Below are positions 23,667 through 36,880 of a stretch of DNA of 64,000 nt, piece after piece. The DNA comes from Typha latifolia (Eukaryota > Streptophyta > Magnoliopsida > Poales > Typhaceae), in the NCBI GenBank assembly GCA_019914945.1, contig CM034103.1, forward strand, positions 16,929,426 through 16,993,425, written 5' to 3'. Positions within the stretch are counted from its first letter, which is position 1. Each line of letters opens with the position of its first letter. Made by a program: the position numbers and the translations under genes. The notes beneath the pieces were generated by a model, which saw only the letters and a list, made by a program, of their open reading frames with translations, was not told the origin of the DNA and did no database searches.

Positions 23667-26600
23667 ATGCCATCTATCGATCTCGCCGGCATGCTAGCCC
23701 CCTCATCTTTTCCATCTCTCCTTCTTTTTCTGCTCATCCCTCCCTTCTTCGCCGGCGTCGCGGGATTCACCTTTCGATTGTCGGTCGATGAATTTGGAGC
23801 GGTCGGCAATGGTAGTGCCGACGACACCCAGGTACATACACCAATTCTAACTTCCTTCACGTTTATTGCGATAAGAATGTAAGGAATACCCATTTCTTTT
23901 TTATCTTTCTTTCTTGCCATCATCAACAAGAACGTCAATCTCAGTCCTCTCTAAGCCTTCACTGGGAGATTTACTCAACATTACTTATTACACAACCTAT
24001 AATCAAATTTGCAAGACGCTTGAACAATGATAATGGTTTATTCTTTTTAGCCAAATTTTTGTAACCAATAAACACTAGTGTGCTGGATAGAATAACCAAG
24101 GAAGAAGGTAGATTTCTTACATGCGATTGCAAGGTAGAAAAAAGAGCGGTGGTGGCTAATCTGTATTGAAATACTAGATGCATTCTCTAATCCGCTGCAT
24201 TAGCATTAGATCATTCATTCACTATAAGATCAACTCTTCATCTGTGTATCCCTGATTTCACATTAGGGGATCTTAGCACTACTCCGTAGCTTTCAGTTCG
24301 TTTTTTGAACATTAAAATTAATTGTGGCTTCCATTTGAATTCCTTGTTCATGTTTGTGTTTGGTGAACCCAATGCGTCATTAACTCATTATTATATTCTA
24401 TTAAATTTGTTCTCTCAAAATTGTACCCATATTGAAGAATTACAATTCGACTATCGATAGGTAGATTTGTTATATTCATTTCCCATATAAGTAACTTCAG
24501 CGTTCTGTTTTGTTGTACATACCACTTGTCTCTTCCGTCCTAACGTAATATATACTTGTCATACTTCCCTGAAGTTTCCCTATTTGTGCAGTAAAATGGG
24601 ATTTCAGATGGTTCTTCTTATTTCAGGCCTTCTTAGATGCTTGGAACGTCTCTTGTTCTTCAGCAACTAGAACAATCCTTGAAGTTCCAGCAGGAAAGGT
24701 GTATTTGGTTAGGCCAACAAATTTTGCTGGCCCCTGTAAAGCAAGACTGAAACTTGCGGTATGCCTTCCTTCTTTTTGTTTGTTCCCCTTTTCGTTTGTT
24801 TCTCATCTTCCTTTAACTTCCAAATTTCCCCAACTACATTTATTTTTGCTTGTTTGCTTATTGACATTAGGATACCATTTGCATAGATCAGGGGAACTAT
24901 CATTGCTCCATCAGATCCTGGTATCTGGGATGAGCTTGATCCTAATAAATGGCTTTATTTCCGTGGGATGAACGGGTTGGTAGTGGAAGGTGGAGGGACT
25001 ATTGATGGCATGGGTCATGAGTGGTGGGCACGGTCGTGCAAGAGAAATGCAACATATGTAATGTTTCAGTACTTTGAAATAAATCTGCATCTAGATATCT
25101 GTTTGGTGGATGGGTGCTTGCATATTTTTGTTTATGGAGCACTGAAATCTGAATCTTCCCTTGTCTTCCATTTTGCAGCCCTGTAGACGTGCTCCTAAGG
25201 TTAGTGCATTTTTTTTTTCTTGAATGGCAATTGGATATCAAGAATCATCCTTGTGGTTTGCTCTCTTGCTATGATTCATTATTTTTCATGTGGAAGTTGA
25301 GGTCCATGTATGATGCAGGCTGTTACTTTCCATCAGTGCAAACATCTTACCATCCAGGAGTTGACTCTAAGGAACAGTCAGCAGATGCATATGGCATTCT
25401 CCTCATGTTCTCACATTTGGGTGTCTCGTCTGAAGGTGATTGCACCTGCTGAAAGCCCCAATACTGATGGGATCCACATAAGTGAATCAACCTCTGTTTT
25501 GGTGAAGGATAGTACAATAAGAACAGGTTTGTTGTATCCTACCATTTAGCATTGCCATTCTAATAGCTGATTTCTATTCACGCGACCCATCTAGCATCAT
25601 ATTGAAGAGTTACTATTTTCAGCTCTTTTAGGTTGTGTATCCTATTCTACTGTTATTGACAATGTCATCAAGGCACAGAAATTTGAATATAAGGCTAATA
25701 AGTTAATAACATCAATATTCAATTGTTCTTGCATCCTAACATTTATTGATGGCATGTACTCTTATATGAATTATAAGCTTATGGATTCTCATTTGCTAGA
25801 AAGGTAACATTAAGTGAAATGACATGTATTTGGACAGGTTAATCTTGTAATTCCTTTATAACTTTTGAATGCTATTGATTTTCATACTTATTCAGCCTTT
25901 GCTTATATTTGGTATACATATATATATATATTGAAGAACTTGAATTGGTAATTGTTTTCAAGGTACAGTCAGTTTTGTTACAAATTTTTGGCATATATGT
26001 TGGTTATAAAAACCAAACAGCAAGTACACATGCTAAAGGAATGAAATGGAAAGGGGACACTAAATTTTAAAGAGAGCTATGAAGAGGGATGAAGTCTCGT
26101 GGTACATTAGAAATATAAAGGCTGCAAGGCTTTCACTTACTACCTAGAAGAGTTTAAACTTGTTCACATTTACAAGTTCAAGGAGCTGCCAATTGGCTGG
26201 CTAATTGAGCTAGATTAGAAATATCTCCTTTTTTGGAGTGGGTTGCATAGTCTTGACCATTGTTAGTAGGGACTAGGGACTTTGCACACATTCCAATTAA
26301 ATGCTTGAGTAGGATGTAAGTTTAATTTTTTTTCTAAATGGAATTTCCTTCTAATGAAAAAAAAGGTTGATTGAAGCAGGATTTGATGAAACCTGAGAGA
26401 ACAAAGTGTGCTATTAAAGAATATGAAATGGATGTGCCTAAACAAATTGCATGCTAACACTATGAACAAAGTACACATTTAGCTGACCCACTCTCCTCTT
26501 AGCTCTTAGGTTTTAGGTCATGTGCCACAAGCCAGTTCACTTCTAAATAACAAGTGCAATTCTCACAACGAGTGGTTGACTTGTAATGAGACTATTCTTG

Positions 26601-27654
26601 AATCTGTGATGTAGGCTTTAAGAATGCTCATTTAAAAGAAGATTGCCATCTAGGTGAAAATCCACAGTGCATGATTGATAGTGTTTCAGAGATGCCTTTT
26701 CCGTTCACATAATACTTTCCCTATCAGATTATTCTTTTCTGGGAGGCATCATTAATATGGTTAATATCGTCTAATTTACGTCATTTCAGGAGACGACTGC
26801 ATCTCTATAGTCTCTAATTCTTCAAATGTTCAAATAAGTCGCATTGTGTGTGGACCTGGTCATGGTATAAGGTAGCCACTTTAGTCGTAATTACGCACAT
26901 GGGCAAATATTGTTATTAGTAGACTTATCATTCTCTTTGCTCATCAGCATTGGAAGCTTGGGCAAATCACAATCATATGACCAAGTGCACAATGTGAGAG
27001 TGGATGGATGTGTTATTTCTAACACTGAAAATGGCGTAAGGATCAAGACATGGCAGGTAAGATGGTGCCCTCAGTTTCAAAACATGAAGTTGAAACTAAA
27101 ATGAATCAATTATGTCAAATAAAATTCGATACACGTGTGACATCTGTATCAGGGAGGCAGTGGTTATGCCCGCAGGATAGTTTTTGAAAACATCCTGATG
27201 AGGAATGTTTCAAACCCTATCATCATTGATCAATACTATTGTGACTCACCAATTCCATGCCAAAACCAGGTATGAAAGGCTTACTTCCAGGCACTATGTA
27301 TAATGTGACATCTTCAAATGCTTGTTTTCTCTATAAGGTTTTGGTAATCAACAATTGCAGACATTAGCTGTTAAGGTGGATGCGATTTCTTTCATTGGCA
27401 TCAAGGGAACGTCAGCTACAAAAGACGCAGTAAAATTTGCGTGCAGCGACAGCTTTCCATGTGAGAATTTATTTCTGAAAGACATTAACCTGTCATCGGA
27501 ATCTGGTGGGGAAGTGACTGCTTCTTGTTGGAAGGCATCAGGATTCAGTTTAGGTTTTGTCAATCCACCTTCTTGCTTGTCAAGTGCTGGGCTCTTAATC
27601 GAACAGTACTCTAATTCCAGTATGACACATAATGCCGTGGTAGGATATATTTGA
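23667..27654 (+). CDS. Polygalacturonase (GH28), tandem copy 1
   Basis: Hydrolyses homogalacturonan in the cell wall. Nine exons with GT/AG ends: 23667-23831, 24627-24758, 24887-25057, 25179-25199, 25319-25526, 26790-26871, 26948-27056, 27153-27269 and 27361-27654, giving 432 residues. A hydrophobic signal peptide (LLLFLLIPPFFAGVAG) is followed by the GH28 start FRLSVDEFGAVGNGSADDTQ. All four diagnostic GH28 motifs are present: SPNTDGIH (about 209-216), GDDCIS (about 233-238), CGPGHGISIGSLG (about 253-265) and RIKTWQGGSGYA. Catalytic Asp residues are therefore retained. There is no N-terminal pro-domain, so it belongs to the short-leader plant clade; exo- versus endo-activity cannot be told. 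The 21-base exon 4 is short and easily missed. The next gene is a paralogue. Confidence 0.94.
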
Positions 27655-28324
27655 GTTCATTTAAGGTTATCTACTGCAACATCGCAGAGGATACCCATAG
27701 TCTACACTTGAAGAATCACTGCTGTATAAATGCAACTCATGTTACTGCATAGACGACAAGGATGTATTCTATGATGTAACAGTTACTACATTTTTAAATG
27801 AGAAGAGCTCTTATAGTTCTATGAAAGAAAAAAATGAACTTCATTATACTTTTTCAAACGGGGGAAGCGAAGACAAATATATGTTATGCGATAATTTCGA
27901 CATTGATAGGTTAATAAATGTGATCCCCTTTGTTGCAAGTAGACAAGCATCAGAAAGTCCCGTTTTGATGACGTGTTTAGAAAAGGTCTACATGGTCGAA
28001 CATTTCATTCCAAAGATGAAGCAGCCGACTAGTTGGATCGAGCCGAGTGGCGTCTATTTGCCACTGCGTAGGCGGCAGGGCAAGCAGTCGGAGACGACGG
28101 GGGGTTCTTCTTCTTCTTCTTTCTTCTACGTCGTCTTCTTCTTCTTCTCCTCCTCCTCCTTCCAATTTGTAGTCGCGAAGTCGCATTTGTATTAACTGTC
28201 ATCCGGGGGGATTCATACCAAATGCGCAGACTAACAATAATTTGTATAAATAGTTAAGGGGGCCCTCCGCAATGATCACACCGCCACAAGTATCGTCCAT
28301 CCACCGACTTGGATCAAGAAGAAG
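27655..28324. other. Spacer between the two polygalacturonase genes
   Basis: About 670 bases hold the 3' end of copy 1 and the promoter of copy 2. A TTC/TCC-rich microsatellite block lies at 28107-28160. TATAAATA at about 28246-28253 is a plausible TATA box ~75 bases before the copy-2 ATG. No other gene was recognised. Confidence 0.6.
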
Positions 28325-31300
28325 ATGGGATCCAACAATCCATCCCCATCACCATCTCTCTCCGTCCTCCTCTTCCTCATCATCCCTTTCTTGGTCGGCG
28401 TGGGTGGGACGACCTCCCCATTCTCGGTCGATGAATTTGGGGCGGTAGGAAATGGAAGGGCCGATGACACCCAGGTACATACACCAATCTTCCTTCCTTC
28501 CTTCGAGGGATACACCATTTTTAGTGACTTGGCGAGCTCGAAGAATCCATGTTTTACAAGCAAAACAAAACAATCAAACATCTCCATTTTATGGTAGATC
28601 TAAATGTTCGGCACTAGCTCATATGCTCTTGTCAAATATAAGGATCAGATTGTTGCCCTTTTCTTTGAAATGTTGCTTGTGTCGTGATGGTCTAGTGAGG
28701 TGATTCTGGTTCTTGGTCCTATATTTAAACCCAAACTCTACCATACATCAATTATAGGCAGAGAAATTTAAAGTTAACCAGGAAAATTTAGCAGCCTGAG
28801 TCAATGACCACGAAATTTATCCACTGCTAAAATGAGACGCGCCTTTATTTTTTAATTTTTCCGTAGGGAGATTTCAGTTCACCCTGACCATCAAATAAAA
28901 TGAGACTTCCATTTTATATTTAGCATAATTATTAGTTTTTCAAACTTCTGAACTTTTCCTGTTCATACTGTAAAATGAGATTTCGGATGAATGTCTTCTT
29001 TCAGGCTTTCTTAGATGCTTGGAACGTCTCCTGTTCATCACCAACTAGAACAGTCCTTGAAATTCCAGCAGGAAAAGTATATCTGGTTAGGCCAGTAAAT
29101 TTTGTTGGCCCCTGTAATGCAAAGCTGAAACTTGTGGTATGCTTTCTCTGTATGTGTAATTTCAGATTTTCCTTTTTTTCTTTTTAATTTTTCACTCTTC
29201 CTTTCTGCATGCTTTTCTGAAAATGCAAACTACATTTGCTTTTGCTTGCTTGCTTATTTACACCAAGTTGCCATTTGCATAGATTAGGGGAACTATTGTT
29301 GCTCCATCAGATCCTGGTATCTGGGATAAGCTAGACCCTGAAAAGTGGATTTATTTCCTTGGGGTGAACTGGATGGTGGTGGAAGGTGGAGGGACAATCA
29401 ATGGCATGGGACAAGAATGGTGGGCACAGTCATGCAAGAGAAATAAAACTAATGTAATGCAGTTTTTAATTTTATGCATCTGGTTATCTGTTGGGTGGGT
29501 GCATATTTGCATTATTGCTCTTGTGGAACTTCAAATTCTGAATGCTGCCTTTGTTTTTTATTTGCAGCCATGCCGAAGTGCTCCTATGGTTAGTGCCTAT
29601 TTCCTTTAGGCAAAGGAATAGCAAGCAACAATCATACAGTCTTTCTGTTTGTTAACTAAGCATTCCCCCTCTCATGGGTTTAGGATATTTTAATCGCCCC
29701 AAAAAGTGAAGTTCTGAATTAATTATGTGTGGGTTTTATATCTTAAATGACAGCTTGGCCTGACGGCTATGATACCATGATTATTAATCATTTTGTCTAA
29801 AAGTTCAAGCTATTTGGAAATGATAATTTTTAATTTCTTTTTTTAATGTCGTCTTTCTAGGATCCATTCTTCTTCTCGTGAAAGTGAAGTTACATCTATG
29901 ATGCAGGCAATTTCTTTCTATCAGTGCAAACATCTTACTATGAGAAACTTGACCGTAACGAATAGTCAAAAGATGCATATAGCATTTTTCTCATCTTCTC
30001 ACATTCGCGCATCTCATATGACGGTGATTGCGCCTGCTGACAGCCCGAACACTGATGGAATTCACTTAAATGAATCAGTCTCTGTTGTGGTCAAGGATAG
30101 TACAATAAGAACAGGTCTACTTTTGGTCTTTGGCCATTTCTACCTATTCTACTATGCTAATTTCTACTCAGATCTAGTACTTAAAGTTTTCTCTTTTATC
30201 TAATTCTACCTTATTCTAGGGTTATCCGTAGTATCATCAAGATGATGGCTTCTAAATTTAAGCTTGAAATATTTTACTTTAGCCTTTAAGTTTCAATGCT
30301 CAAACTATTATTGGATCCTAACATTTCTTTATTGTTTAATGGAAATGTGACATATATTTGGAAAAGCTAAGGTTTTTATTCCCTTTTAACTTTTGAATGT
30401 GATTGATTTTCATACTTGTTCTGCTGTTCGTATGTTTGGTTTCTATACTGATCTTAGTTAGCTGATGCTATCCATCTTGCATGAAGTGGTTAACTTGTTT
30501 TGCGTCAGTTATACCATGCTTGTTCTACCGCATCAAGGAATTACAGGAATATGGTAGATGAATCTTTAAGAACTCACATGGAGATAATCAATTGACGTCA
30601 ATGTAAAGTTGGTCTTGCAACGAACTTTTGACAAATGCATGGCTTATGCACACCAAACTGTCAATACTAATGCTCGTGCTAAAGGAGTGAAGCAGGATTG
30701 GATGAAACCCAAGTGAAAGAATCTTTTTTTTTTTTCTTTTGAAACTCTCAAACAGACTGCTGAAACAATTGCTTTCTAAAACCATGAATGAAGTGCACAT
30801 GGAGCTTACCGATTCTTGCAGCTCTTACTGATGTTGTAGCTAATTTGCTGCAAGCCAGCTTGCTACTTATAAGCAAGTGCAAATCTCACCAAGATTTATC
30901 TGGCTTATGATGAATTTAATCTTGAATCTGCATAACATTAAGCTTTGAATCCTCACTGCTTGATAGTGTTTTTCCACTTAGCTTATTGTTCACCTTATCA
31001 AGATTTCTGTTATCAGATTATTCACTTTCTGAAAGGCATAAAATATATCTTTATACTATCTGATTTTTATTTACTTTATTTCAGGGGATGACTGCATCTC
31101 CATAGTTGCTAATTCTTCGGACATCCGAATAAGGCGCATTGTGTGTGGACCTGGTCATGGTATAAGGTAGTCACTTGTTTTAATTATTTTAGGTAGACAA
31201 GTATTGTGCTGAATTAATAGACTTGTGTTACTCTTTGCTCAACAGTATCGGAAGCTTGGGGAAAGCACAAGCGTATGATCAAGTGCATAATATTCGAGTG

Positions 31301-31901
31301 GATGAATGTCTTATTACCAATACACAAAATGGTGTAAGGATCAAGTCGTGGCAGGTAAAACATTTCCCCCCTTTTATATCGAATCGTGAAGTTCAAAAGG
31401 AGTTGGTCAATGAAAATTTTAGTGTGTGTAATATTTGCATCAGGGTGGTAGTGGTTATGCCCGGAAGATAGTTTTCCAAAATATCTGGATGAAGAATGTT
31501 TCAAACCCGATAATAATTGATCAATATTATTGCGACTCAACTACTCCATGTGAAAACCAGGTAAAATCTTTACACTTTCACGTATTATCACCTCCAAAGT
31601 GTTTCCTCCATAATGCTTCGGTAATCAACAAATGCAGACAATGGCTGTTAAAATGGATGATATTTCTTTCATTAGCATCAATGGAACATCGGCCACAAAA
31701 GATGCAATAAGATTTGCATGCAGCGACAGTTTTCCGTGTGAGAAATTATTTCTGAAAGACATCTATTTATCCTTAGAATCTGGAGGCCCAGTAGCTGCTT
31801 ATTGTTGGAAGGCGACAGGACACAGTTCTGGTTTAGTTTATCCACTATCTTGCCTTTCAAGTGCTGGGGACCACGGCAAACAGTATTATGGTTCCCGATA
31901 A
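28325..31901 (+). CDS. Polygalacturonase (GH28), tandem copy 2
   Basis: Nine exons: 28325-28474, 29005-29136, 29283-29453, 29568-29588, 29907-30114, 31085-31166, 31246-31354, 31444-31560 and 31638-31901, giving 417 residues. Exons 2 to 8 have exactly the same lengths as in copy 1 (132, 171, 21, 208, 82, 109, 117), and parts of several introns are also recognisably similar, so the pair arose by tandem duplication of the whole gene. The signal peptide is LLFLIIPFLVGVGG. The GH28 motifs SPNTDGIH, GDDCIS, GPGHGISIGSLG and RIKSWQGGSGYA are intact. The C-terminus is about ten residues shorter than in copy 1 and ends KQYYGSR. The copies differ mostly by substitutions and both look functional. Confidence 0.94.
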
Positions 31902-32993
31902 CATATAATCTTATGTTTAGATATGTTTAAGGACATTTAAGCTTATCTGTTCCAAGTTTCCAACATTATACCATATATATATATATATATAGATGTGTGT
32001 GTGTGTGTATATGATGTGTGTTTGTTTGACGATCTGGACATTTGTATCACAAAATGGGACATCATAAATAGTTTTAATACTTTTATCAAGTCAGTTATTA
32101 GTGTTTTTTAAGGTCTTGAACCAAGCCTGTGATTGAGGCAACCACTTTAGGAACAACAGCTTCATGGCTAGAATAAGGGTTGCAGCTTTGATTATTTTAT
32201 CACGGGAAAGAACCATAGTTGAATTTTGGGGTATTTAATTTCATCGATCCCACAGCACTGTACTGATTCTTCTTATCTCACAAGTAAGTCATTTGGTTCG
32301 GTAAAGAAAAATATAAATGTGGGCAATTGAAGTTATTGTTGCCAAAATATGGCCAGGAGAGTAACCTGTACACTTTAGCTCCTCAATTATGACTTAATAA
32401 TATCATCTCTTATCATATTGCCGGCATATTGAAGTATGCAATAAACTAGACGACCAATAGGCTGGAAACATAAAAAGTTTTTTATTCGGTGGGCAGGGCT
32501 GCCGAAAGATATGCAATATCCGCGGATGGAAATGGAATCCCACCGACTCCGCGTATCGTCCGCCGCACGCTTCCCTCCCTCTTTTACTTTTGACTTTACT
32601 TTTTTGTTTTGTTTTTTTGGCGACCATAGCACGTGACGTGGTTCGGTCAATACGCACCTTCTTCCTCGCACTCGCCCCGATCGAAATCGAACTGGAAGAC
32701 TCCCGTACGTCTCCAAAAATTTCTTTACAACTCATCGCCAGGTCATGCCCTCCAGTCGTCCATTTCATCCATATCCGCACATATCTGTGTATATATGTTC
32801 AAAACATGGTTGGCCAAATGAATGCTTCATTCATTCTCAGGTACATTTTAACTCTCCAACGCATCTGCTAACCTTAGTCCCAACATTGATTGATCTCCTC
32901 CAAAAACCAAAGAGTGGTAAAGAAGACAAATTAAATTAGGTGGCCCTTGATTGGAACTTGACCAAATTAGCCAGAGACGCAACATTTGATCAG
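31902..32993. other. Intergenic region
   Basis: A (TA)n(TG)n microsatellite lies at 31972-32010. The segment 32500-32760 has somewhat higher GC content but no supported ORF. A possible upstream exon of the DUF761 gene would fall near 32600-32940; none could be fixed by splice phase. Confidence 0.45.
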
Positions 32994-33236
32994 ATGGCAA
33001 AAGAGAAGCTCGGCACCACCACCACCACCACGATTCAATCGTCGGCGATAACACGAGAACAAGAAGTGATCAATAATGGAGACAAGATGAAGGCAAGGAC
33101 GAGGAGGGCGGTGGAGAAAAAGGACGATGTTAACGAGAGCGCGGATGCGTTCATCAAGCGGTTCAGGCAGCAGCTCCTGCTGCAGCGATTGCAGTCCATG
33201 GAAAATTACCAACAGATGCTTGCCAGAGGCCTCTGA
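32994..33236 (+). CDS. Short protein with a C-terminal DUF761-type motif
   Basis: The C-terminus, VNESADAFIKRFRQQLLLQ followed by RLQSMENYQQMLARG, matches the plant DUF761 motif (ADxFIxxFxxQLxLQRLxSxxxYxxMLxRG). This motif ends a family of small and mid-sized plant proteins of unknown molecular function, some annotated as cotton-fibre expressed. From the first in-frame ATG at 32994 the protein is 80 residues: a Thr run, a basic middle and then the motif. The frame stays open upstream to 32940 (DWNLTKLARDATFDQ) after a TAG that could form part of a splice acceptor. A longer protein with an upstream exon is therefore possible, and the chosen start is the conservative one. Confidence 0.6.
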   Translation: MAKEKLGTTTTTTIQSSAITREQEVINNGDKMKARTRRAVEKKDDVNESADAFIKRFRQQLLLQRLQSMENYQQMLARGL

Positions 33237-34189
33237 CTACTGCTCGCACTAGCTACCTTCTGCTATATATATATATATATATATATCTTGTTTAATTTCC
33301 ATCCTTAATTTGGTCATTCAATTTCTTTATTTCTTCATGGAGTTTTCCCATTGTGTTGGTTTCCTATTTTGTGGGTTTTATTTGCAAATTGATAAGCTCA
33401 GCTTGGCAGAAGTACATATAAGAATATGCATGTAAGATGTTAGTTGTAATTGAAGAATTATTTATATAATAATTCTCTTATTCCCTCGCAGCCGTACCTG
33501 TTCTTCATTACTTATTTATATAGATTAATAACTCCTAGCCGTATGTTCGAGTGCGGGCTCCTCACTTTCTTCAGTTAGATTTTCTGTGTCGGGTTGGGCC
33601 GGTAAAACGGGCTGGGTCTGCAGCTTGGGCTGGATCAGGGATTAGTCAAGCCGGCAAATGAGCTTTCGGAAAGTCACTTTTAGTTTTGGACATTATTGGC
33701 ACTTGTTGAAACTGAAAATCACATTTCTTCAAACTTCGACTCATTCTGCAATGCTAATTCGTGCTGTTTTCTTTCCTTCCTTCCTTTTATAGTTTAGCGA
33801 CATATTTTTGCTCAATAACTCCAAGGAATATATCTATATAGGTATCTAATGAAAATTATAACCGACGTCGTTTTCTTCAAACTTTATTTTTTGGTTGAGC
33901 TTTTATTAATTGCTCTGAATATGTCTGAAGTTTTTAATCCACTTCTGTCCTTGTACAATCCAATGTGTTCCGAAGAGTGAGACAGTAGATAATGGAGGAC
34001 AAGAATGAGATTAAAGGAAGAAAGTAATAGGAACGTAAGAGTGGACATCGATCGTTCATGCATTTAGGCGGCCTTTTTCTCGTCCTTGGTGTGTAATTAG
34101 TAATGGCTTAATGTTGATGTTCCTCTGGATGGAATTAAACAAACGGTGGTTGTTTCATCTGCGGGCCATCTCACCTTTAATGTTTGCAT
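33237..34189. other. Intergenic region, no gene recognised
   Basis: A (TA)n tract lies at 33264-33286 just after the DUF761 stop codon, probably in its 3' UTR. Otherwise nothing was recognised. Confidence 0.5.
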
Positions 34190-34500
34190 CAAGAATGCTT
34201 TCGGGTTGAGATTCGCATTCGAACGTGACTGGGTCGTTTGAACGCCTACATCAAGGTTGCTCTCGGGTTAAGATTCGCGTTCGAATGCGGGTGCGCCATT
34301 CGAACACCTGCATTAAGTTTGCTCTCGGGTTGAGATTTGTATTCGAACGCGGGTGCGCCGTTTGAACAACTGCATCAAATTTGCTCTCGGGTTGAGATTT
34401 GCATTCGAACGCTGCTGAGCCTTTCGAACGCTTGCATCACGCTGCCTCTGTCTAGAACTCACATTCAAACGCCTCCAAGGCTTGTTCAAACGCACTGTTA
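34190..34500. repeat. 62-bp tandem repeat with TTCGAACG cores
   Basis: Four clear units begin at 34197, 34259, 34321 and 34383, exactly 62 bases apart, each starting GCT(C/T)TCGGGTT(G/A)AGATT. A fifth, more degenerate unit follows near 34443. Every unit contains two TTCGAA or TTTGAA palindrome-like cores about 25 bases apart. Related TTCGAA-rich sequence recurs at 34.92-35.0, 37.91-38.06 and 61.35-61.55 kb. TATAAA-like boxes follow at 34570, 38200 and 61611, which suggests LTR U3 regions. Confidence 0.8.
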
Positions 34501-36152
34501 CAGAAATACTGATACATATTGAATTTTGCTGAAAATTAAATTTGAGCTAATTTTTTAACACAAGTTGCCTATAAATCCCCACAACTATATTTATAAGTTC
34601 TTACTAGCTCAAATTCGCAATTTATATACTGCGTCCCATGATCAATTTTTAAACTCAACTCTTAAGGTTCAACACTACTATCTCAATAACCCTAAGATAA
34701 GATCTTGCAAAATTAGAAGAAGAAATGAACAGAAATTAGTTTAGCACCTTCTGTTGTAGACTTTCTTCAAGTCGTGCCCGCTTCAAGACTTCAAAGTGAG
34801 GGCTCTAATTATCAAAAAAAAAAAAAACTTTAGTACTATTAGGTCTGAAGCTCTTATATCACTCCTTGAGAAGTTTGCAAATATGAACTTGTAAGAAGAA
34901 TAATGTACTTCTATTTTATACATGCTTTCGAATGCTATCAAATGTGTTCAAATTCATCCTGTCAAGAAAATTTCTCTACTAAATACATTCGAACACACTG
35001 TTCACCTTTCTAACATCGTATTATTCATAAGCACTGTTCACTGACATAATTCGTTGGCACTATTAATATATCTTTCACTTATTTAATGTTATTCATCAAA
35101 CACCTCATAATTTGTACTAAAATTCATACATAAATTTTACACATTACATAAATAAAATTATGTTTATTTTCTTAGAAACAAATATCCAACTGTTGGATAC
35201 TATAAGGCGTACGTACGTGTACGTGTACCTGCTAGCTACAGGGCCACGTACTTCATGTGGATATATATATGCATACATGAGAAACTTAATTAATTATTTA
35301 ATGGCTTGGGCCATTAAATGACACATCTGATGTCGCATAATTGCTATCTTGGTAAAGAAAGAGATCATCAAATTAAGTGATGCTGGAGTAGTTCCTCTTC
35401 TTTTTTTTTTCTTTTTTTTTTGTTGTGGTCAGATTGAAAGGAAGGTTTGATGCATGATATATCAGCCTAGTTAGCTAGTTTCAACTATTTGAACTTTGGT
35501 TGTTATGATCAATGTGTCTTTGTTGCTATCATTTGACTGTCACAAGTATATATATGCATGTTGGTTGATGTAGAAGCATCAAGGGGAAGAAGAATATTTT
35601 TATCTTGGTGGTCCAATGTTAGCAATATATAGGCCGGCGCATGCATATAGATAACAAAAGGGAGGTAATCTGCGTAGTTGTGTCTGGCCGGTTACTCTCG
35701 TTTCTCTTGTTTACAACCCAAGAGATCGATATGGAATACGAAAGAAGCAGTTGTACGTACCTTAAATAATCTCTTGGGACAGTTGGGTGGCCGTGGTGGT
35801 GACGAAGGTGAGAACCGAGTATGACGACCAATTACATTGATCCGTATTAATATTTAATTTGATCTCGATCTCGATTTCAATCTTTATATACATATCTAGT
35901 TTTAATTTCATTTGATGGAGGCAGTGACGTATAGATGGGTGGATATATATCCCTAACTAGATCTATGTACATAAAACGTTACACGATCGAGTGGATCAAG
36001 CACTCCCTTCCTCATCACGTGGTATGTTCTGTTTGAGCCGCTGCATGCGTTGGGGGGGCCTTCTACCTACACCCTCTATTTGCTTCACTAATTTGATCGC
36101 ATCTTTTTTTTTTTTCATCTGTCTTAACACTGATGCATGTGTGAGTGTGAAC
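34501..36152. other. Intergenic region, transposon-like relics
   Basis: 34560-35160 continues the TTCGAA-type sequence with CTATAAATCCCC at ~34571, and may be LTR or retroelement debris. The remainder is AT-rich with poly-T runs (35400-35420). No gene is supported. Confidence 0.4.
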
Positions 36153-36157
36153 ATCAA

Positions 36158-36212
<55 letters not shown>

Positions 36213-36214
36213 TA

Positions 36215-36258
<44 letters not shown>
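36153..36258. repeat. Compound microsatellite (ATC)n(CT)n(TA)n
   Basis: About 57 bases of ATC repeats are followed directly by CT repeats and then TA repeats. Translation of this tract gives poly-Met, poly-Ile or poly-Ser/Leu shadow ORFs that are not genes. Confidence 0.9.
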
Positions 36259-36299
36259 AACTTTGGATCTAAATAAGGGCAAACATGTATACAGTTAAT

Positions 36300-36880
36300 A
36301 ATTATTATACCTTTAATAAAAATATCATATAATTTTATTTTTAAATAAAAATAAATTAAAAAAAATAAATTAAATAATTGCCCTCAAAATAACTTAACCT
36401 CCCACTCTCACCGTTATTCTCTAGAGATCCATGTCCCCCCTCCTCTTTCCTCACTCCTTCCCTACTGCTACTGTTACTGTTCCTCCTCTCCCTCCCCTCT
36501 CTCCATCGTCATTCTCTCGCGATCCAATCCGAGTTGCCTCCACTGCTCCAGACTGTCGTCCTTGGCTGTCCTCACCCCCATCACAGGTGAGGACTCTCGG
36601 CCACCTAATCGATTCTATTATATTAATATATATCTTTTTATTCTAATTTAATTAAATGGTCATATAAGGGTTACATTTAGGTCATTTATGGGTTAATGAG
36701 ATCTGATATGACTATCACATAAGTTACTCATCTAATTTTTTTCAATAGTGCACTAACGGAAGGGTGACATTAAAATTTCTTAAAAATTTAGAGGTAACAT
36801 TGTAATTTAAAAAAGTTTATAGGGTTTTCGTAACAATCTAGATATAGTTTAGAGTTGTTAAGGTAATTAATCTTTTTTTT
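36300..36880 (+). mobile_element. Partial copy related to the 12.7-14.8 kb MULE-like element
   Basis: Bases 36615-36875 match the reverse complement of about 12718-12970. Both share the ATATATATCTTTTTAT...CTAATTTAATTAAA segment, the later ATTTAGAGGTAACATTGTAAT block, and an end close to GGTAATTAAT. A C-rich block (36411-36600) adjoins it in the same relative position as the C-rich interior of the other element. A matching left inverted terminus and TSD were not found, so the copy is truncated or too diverged. Confidence 0.5.

Noticed and set aside
34190..34500. CRISPR-like spacing of repeats
   Set aside because: The units are directly abutting with no unique spacers, and the genome is eukaryotic.
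35996..36272. Poly-Met and poly-Ile ORFs
   Set aside because: They are translations of an (ATC)n microsatellite.
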